DNA of 8,331 nt, taken from an uncultured Clostridium sp. GTDB taxonomy: Bacteria; Bacillota; Clostridia; TANB77; CAG-508. Made by a program: the position numbers and the translations under genes. The stretch covers positions 1-8,331 of the forward strand of contig CATYUF010000064.1 in NCBI GenBank assembly GCA_958413095.1, in the 5' to 3' direction. Positions 5,154 through 8,331 of this stretch are shown in pieces. The notes beneath the pieces are model-generated. The model saw only the letters and a list, made by a program, of their open reading frames with translations. It searched no databases and had not been told where the DNA came from. Positions within the stretch are counted from its first letter, which is position 1, and each line of letters starts with the position of its first letter.

Positions 5154-5825
5154 CTAATTTACTGTAATCATATCTCTTATTTTCTCAAATTTTGATTCCC
5201 CAATTCCACTAACTTCTTTTATATCTTCTATACTTTTAAAATTTCCATTTTGTTTTCTATATTCTAAAATCTTATCTGCTGTTGATGGACCTATTCCTGG
5301 TAAGCTATCTAGTTCTTCTTGTGAAGCTTTATTTATATTTACTTTTTTGTTTCTGATAGTTTCTTTTGACTCACTATTTTCTTGTAAGTTGCTTACTTGC
5401 GAACTATTTTCTTTTGTTCCTCCATATACATATTCATTTTCTTGATTTACTTCTTGACTTTCTTTATTTTTCATTTCTTCTTTTGTAGGAATATATATTT
5501 TCATACCATCTTCTAGTTTGTACGCTAAATTTATTTCCCTAGTTTCTGCATTTTCTTTTAGCCCTCCTACTTTTTCTATTGCATCTGCAATTCTACTATT
5601 TTCTTCAAGTTCAACTACTCCTTCTTTTTTAACTGCACCAGATATATGAACTATAATTTTTTTACTTTTTTCTTCTTTCGATTCCTCTACCGTATTTTCG
5701 TTGCTAACTACTTCTTCACTTATAATAAATTCATTTTTTCTTTGATATATAAAATAACCTATAATTAACGCCATTATAATTACTATAATACTAATTTTCT
5801 TGATTTTTTCTTTATTCAAATTCAT
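5154..5825 (-). CDS. comEA: ComEA, DNA-binding protein of natural competence
   Basis: This 223-residue membrane-anchored protein binds double-stranded DNA outside the cell membrane and passes it to the ComEC channel. One N-terminal membrane helix (about 10-27) leaves the rest outside. Residues 57-113 form an SLBB domain (VHISGAVKKEGV, then GMKIYIP). A polar Glu/Asn/Ser linker (about 114-160) follows. The C terminus is the tandem helix-hairpin-helix domain, with VNINKAS, then LPGIGPSTADKI (175-186) and VSGIGESKFEKI (205-216). All family parts are present at normal length. The ATG at 5825 follows AGAGGT (5832-5837) at 6 nt. ComEC and the pilus genes are not in the window, so uptake ability cannot be judged. 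The gene is divergent from the carboxypeptidase at 5985. No clear promoter is seen for it in the 159-nt gap. Confidence 0.93.
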   Translation of the reverse strand: MNLNKEKIKKISIIVIIMALIIGYFIYQRKNEFIISEEVVSNENTVEESKEEKSKKIIVHISGAVKKEGVVELEENSRIADAIEKVGGLKENAETREINLAYKLEDGMKIYIPTKEEMKNKESQEVNQENEYVYGGTKENSSQVSNLQENSESKETIRNKKVNINKASQEELDSLPGIGPSTADKILEYRKQNGNFKSIEDIKEVSGIGESKFEKIRDMITVN

Positions 5826-5919
5826 TTATTTACCTCTTTTCTTTAAAATTTCTAATTTTTTACTAACTAATTTTACTTATTGTAGAGTAACAATTTTTAT
5901 ATTAATATCATAAAAACAA

Positions 5920-5948
5920 TTGAAAATTTATTAAAAATACTATATATT
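5920..5948 (+). promoter_or_regulatory. Promoter of the carboxypeptidase gene
   Basis: TTGAAA (5920-5925) and TATATT (5943-5948) are separated by 17 nt, and the ribosome binding site AGGAG (5972-5976) follows. An imperfect palindrome (CAATT, then TTTAT with ATAAA, then CAATTG, 5891-5922) overlaps the -35 box and lies in the shared region with divergent comEA. Confidence 0.6.
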
Positions 5949-5984
5949 ATTAATGCTAATTTATAATCACTAGGAGATAAAAAT

Positions 5985-7247
5985 ATGAAATTAAAAATTA
6001 ATAGATTAAGTTTAAATATTAAAAGATTCATTATTCTTTTATTTTTTATGGTTTTTTTACTTTTTTCACTTTCTAAATTTGTATTTGCTTCCAACGATAA
6101 TTTGGAATTACAATCAAAATCTGTAATATTGGTGGAAAATAAAACTAATAAAATTTTATACGACAAAAATGCTAATGATAGAATGTTTCCTGCAAGCACA
6201 ACTAAAATTGTAACTGCTATTTTAGTATTAGAACATTGTAATCTTAACGCTCTAGTTACTGCTGATGCTGATTCAATATCAAGTATTCCAGAAGGATATG
6301 TAACTGCTAATATAACAGCTGATGAGCAATTAACAGTTGAACAATTATTGGAACTTCTATTGGTCCATTCTGCAAATGATTCTGCAAATATATTAGCTAA
6401 ATATGTTGCTGGTTCAATTGATAGCTTTGTTTCTATGATGAATGAAAAAGCTAATGATTTAGAGCTAAAAAATACTCATTTTACTAATACTTATGGTTTG
6501 CAAGACCCTAATCACTATACAACTGCTCAAGATTTATCAGTAATAATGCAATATTGTCTTAAAAATAGCGATTTTAGGCGTATTTCAGCTATGTCTTTTT
6601 GCTCTATTCCTCCTACTAATAAATCCGGTATAAGGAATTATGTTGCAACTAATAAATTACTTGTTCAAGATGATTCTAGCTATTACAAATATGCAACTGC
6701 TGGAAAAACTGGCTTTACTACTGAGGCTGGTGATTGCTTAGTTTCATGTGCTTTTAAGAATGATATAGAGTTAATTTGTGTTGTTTTAGGTGGTTCTACT
6801 GTGGATGGAATTTCAAGTAGATTTTCTGATTCAAAAATTTTATATGAATATGGATTTAAAAATTTTTCTATACGAAATATTGTAAATAGTGGGGATATTT
6901 TAACTCAAATTCAAGTTTCTAATGCCTCTCTTAATACTAAAAGTTTAGACCTAGCTTTTGATAGTAGTCTTAATACTTTGGTTAATAATGCTGATTTGAA
7001 TACAAATTATGTGCCTGAAATAATTCTGAATGATAATATTTCAGCTCCTATAACTAAGGGAACTGTTTTAGGTAAAGCAATTTATAATATTGATGGAAAT
7101 AGCTACACTCTTAACTTAATTGCTACTCATGATGTTGCTCCTACTAATATTGTGAATTTTGTTTCTGCTATTATAATTGCTATGATTATGCTCATTGGAA
7201 CATATTTAATATTTTTTACAAATAAGAAAAGTAGCGAAAATGAATGA
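5985..7247 (+). CDS. D-alanyl-D-alanine carboxypeptidase (S11 family, DacA/DacF type)
   Basis: This 420-residue low-molecular-weight penicillin-binding protein trims the terminal D-Ala from peptidoglycan stem peptides outside the membrane. A signal peptide (basic residues, hydrophobic stretch about 15-34, likely cleavage after FVFA) precedes the serine peptidase domain, with all three active-site motifs: S71-T-T-K74, S129-A-N131 and K241-T-G243. Residues about 295-385 fit the beta-rich PBP5 C-terminal domain. The protein ends with a real transmembrane helix (about 391-411) and a short Lys/Ser/Glu tail, where PBP5 proteins usually have an amphipathic helix. The ATG follows AGGAG at 8 nt. Promoter and terminator make it a single-gene unit. 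The family is certain; choice between dacA, dacB and dacF is not possible here, so no symbol is given. Confidence 0.93.
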   Translation: MKLKINRLSLNIKRFIILLFFMVFLLFSLSKFVFASNDNLELQSKSVILVENKTNKILYDKNANDRMFPASTTKIVTAILVLEHCNLNALVTADADSISSIPEGYVTANITADEQLTVEQLLELLLVHSANDSANILAKYVAGSIDSFVSMMNEKANDLELKNTHFTNTYGLQDPNHYTTAQDLSVIMQYCLKNSDFRRISAMSFCSIPPTNKSGIRNYVATNKLLVQDDSSYYKYATAGKTGFTTEAGDCLVSCAFKNDIELICVVLGGSTVDGISSRFSDSKILYEYGFKNFSIRNIVNSGDILTQIQVSNASLNTKSLDLAFDSSLNTLVNNADLNTNYVPEIILNDNISAPITKGTVLGKAIYNIDGNSYTLNLIATHDVAPTNIVNFVSAIIIAMIMLIGTYLIFFTNKKSSENE

Positions 7248-7270
7248 GAAAAAATATCACGACTCATTTT
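7243..7270 (+). terminator. Weak hairpin terminator overlapping the carboxypeptidase stop codon
   Basis: AATGAG (7243-7248), which contains the TGA stop, pairs with CTCATT (7263-7268), followed by further Ts. The stem is only six pairs, so read-through to the stronger hairpin at 7346-7401 is likely. Confidence 0.4.
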
Positions 7271-7350
7271 TAAACTTACTTTTACTCGTTGTATATGAAA
7301 AAATCTTATACATGATCAAGATAAAATATAATTTCCTTATACAATAAAAA
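7255..7350. repeat. Intergenic repeat, copy 2 (single unit)
   Basis: Second copy of the element at 4946-5090, in the same orientation, starting with TATCAC (7255-7260) and ending in TAAAAA. Its 56-bp core is bounded by TTGTATA (7289-7295) and TATACAA (7338-7344). It has only one internal unit. It sits between the carboxypeptidase stop and the convergent terminator, and its right end runs into the first arm of that terminator. Confidence 0.65.
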
Positions 7351-7401
7351 GGAGCAGACGATTAATAAATAATTAAATATTTGTTATCTCTGCCCCTTTT
7401 T
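7346..7401. terminator. Bidirectional terminator between the carboxypeptidase and LCP genes
   Basis: AAAAAGGAGCAGA(C)GAT (7346-7362) pairs with ATCTCTGCCCCTTTTT (7386-7401) with one A-C mismatch and one bulge. This makes a stem of about 16 pairs, the most GC-rich hairpin in the window. Both strands finish with CCTTTTT, as fits two convergent genes. The 7402-7524 stretch beyond is AT-rich with nothing recognised. Confidence 0.85.
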
Positions 7402-7524
7402 ATCTTTTAAAATTCCTTTATAATATTTTTATATGTTATAAAGAATCAACATTTCTATAACTATGTATAGCTAAAATTCTTTTTATCTTCATTTCTAAAA
7501 TCGCAAAATTTTATACTTACTTAA

Positions 7525-7566
7525 AATGATTTTTGTCTCCGACCCCAAAATCTTCTTAAAATCATT
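7525..7566 (-). terminator. Possible terminator at the 3' end of the LCP gene
   Basis: Perfect 9-bp arms AATGATTTT (7525-7533) and AAAATCATT (7558-7566), the second overlapping the gene's stop codon, enclose a loop with a small GC-rich island, GTCTCCGACCCC. An inner alternative pairing, GATTTT with the AAAATC at 7547-7552, competes with the outer stem. On the minus strand it is followed by TTTAAG, a poor T-run. Confidence 0.4.
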
Positions 7567-8331
7567 ATTTATAGTCTTTTCCTAATATTATTGTAATATC
7601 TACCTTACTTGAATTTACTTCGCTGTCTGATATTGTTCCTACTCCTAATGTAGTTTTTATATCTTGCATTGTACTTTCTTGAATTCCTTTTTTGTTTATT
7701 ATTGTTGTCTTGCTTGTTGAATTTGTAGTTCCTGTTTTTGTTACATTGTATCCTTTATTTTTCAAGTTATCTATTGCATTTTGTAGTGTTTTGCTGTTTC
7801 CACTTCCATTTAGTATTTCTATTTTTATTTCTGATTTTGTTTTTTGTTTTGTTGTTGTAGTATTATTCGATGTAGTATTTCCAGTTGTATTTGTTGCATT
7901 TTCCCCTTCTGTTACTGTTTCACCTTCATAAAATAATTCTTGCATTAATGCTTGTGTTTCTTCTTTATCTACAACAAATATACTTACATTATTTGTTTTT
8001 CTTAAATCTGGAACACTTCCTGGTAAAGATGCTGTTTTTAAGTTTTGTGTATTAAATTCTACTGCATATGGTAAGTAGTCTTTTAATGTTTTAAAATCTA
8101 TATTTGTTATTAAGTTTCTATTTGCAACATCTAATATAGCACCTAATTTTGTTATGTTTTCTAATTTTACTGTTTGAGAAATTACTGCTGTAATAAACTC
8201 TCTTTGGGTTCTCATTCTCCCTATATCATTATCTCCATATTCACTTGGATAGCTTGTTCCATCATTGTTGTGTCTAAATCTTAATAAGTGTTCTGCTTTT
8301 TTTCCATCTATTTGTTGTACTCCTGCTTTTA
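7565..8331 (-). CDS. LytR-CpsA-Psr (LCP) family cell-wall ligase, C-terminal part (5' end outside window)
   Basis: The frame is open from the right edge of the window; 254 residues are visible. The first residues, VQQIDGKKAEHLLRFRH, and then DNDIGRMRTQREF are the conserved C-terminal half of the LCP catalytic domain, with the Arg residues that bind the polyprenyl-pyrophosphate substrate. LCP proteins attach teichoic acids or other glycopolymers to peptidoglycan from the outer membrane face. A Thr/Asn-rich linker (about residues 137-166 of the visible part) leads to a C-terminal LytR_C domain (about 167-253, starting KIEILNGSG). The ATG at 8215 is internal, since LCP motifs continue upstream of it. 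The missing N terminus should hold the membrane anchor and the first catalytic Asp/Arg residues. Confidence 0.9.
   Translation of the reverse strand, partial: KAGVQQIDGKKAEHLLRFRHNNDGTSYPSEYGDNDIGRMRTQREFITAVISQTVKLENITKLGAILDVANRNLITNIDFKTLKDYLPYAVEFNTQNLKTASLPGSVPDLRKTNNVSIFVVDKEETQALMQELFYEGETVTEGENATNTTGNTTSNNTTTTKQKTKSEIKIEILNGSGNSKTLQNAIDNLKNKGYNVTKTGTTNSTSKTTIINKKGIQESTMQDIKTTLGVGTISDSEVNSSKVDITIILGKDYK

Noticed and set aside
5897..6199. 100-codon minus-strand open frame between comEA and the carboxypeptidase
   Set aside because: It covers the carboxypeptidase promoter and signal-peptide region, has no family features, and is the reverse of an AT-rich secretion signal.
7692..7931. Plus-strand open frame encoding a Val/Phe-rich peptide
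   Set aside because: It is the antisense of the low-complexity Thr/Asn linker of the LCP protein.
8213..8215. ATG at 8215 as the start of the LCP protein
   Set aside because: The frame stays open upstream to the window edge and encodes conserved LCP residues (RFRH, GDND), so this Met is internal.

Overview
The window comes from a very AT-rich genome (by eye about 25% G+C) that uses the standard bacterial code: TGG encodes Trp and TGA appears only as a stop. Strong AGGAGG-type ribosome binding sites, an oxygen-defence desulfoferrodoxin, a two-gene SufC/SufB Fe-S assembly pair, ComEA, an S11 penicillin-binding protein and a LytR-CpsA-Psr protein together suggest a low-GC anaerobic Firmicute, most likely a clostridial lineage and perhaps a gut organism. 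This is inferred from gene content and composition; no species is named.

Layout. At 1-310, on the minus strand, lie an intact initiator tRNA (11-86) and, upstream of it, a 5'-half copy of the same tRNA (260-307). The best promoter of the cluster (324-353) sits in front of the broken copy. After an intergenic stretch with nested inverted repeats (421-500) comes a UcpA-like short-chain dehydrogenase (601-1383, minus). Divergent from it, with its own promoter, ribosome binding site and terminator, is an unrecognised 59-codon gene (1526-1705, plus). A desulfoferrodoxin/superoxide reductase gene (1911-2291, plus) then converges on the Fe-S operon, and the two share a long bidirectional terminator (2301-2357).

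The centre of the window is a three-gene minus-strand operon running from a promoter at 4867-4895 to the terminator at 2301-2357. It encodes a DtxR-fold regulator, then SufC (ABC ATPase), then a minimal SufB/SufD-type scaffold. The regulator keeps the DtxR DNA-binding domain, but every residue expected to bind metal is replaced, and it has gained three cysteines near its C terminus. A perfect 7-bp inverted repeat covers the predicted transcription start. This looks like an autoregulated Fe-S assembly operon whose regulator may sense something other than free metal, plausibly an Fe-S cluster. A 21-bp hairpin lies between the only good SD of sufC and its ATG.

The right side holds comEA (5154-5825, minus), a divergent D-Ala-D-Ala carboxypeptidase (5985-7247, plus) and the C-terminal part of a LytR-CpsA-Psr cell-wall ligase (7565-8331, minus, running off the window). 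Two copies of a short intergenic repeat with TTGTATA/TATACAA ends lie at 4946-5090 and 7255-7350. The first copy carries an internal duplication.
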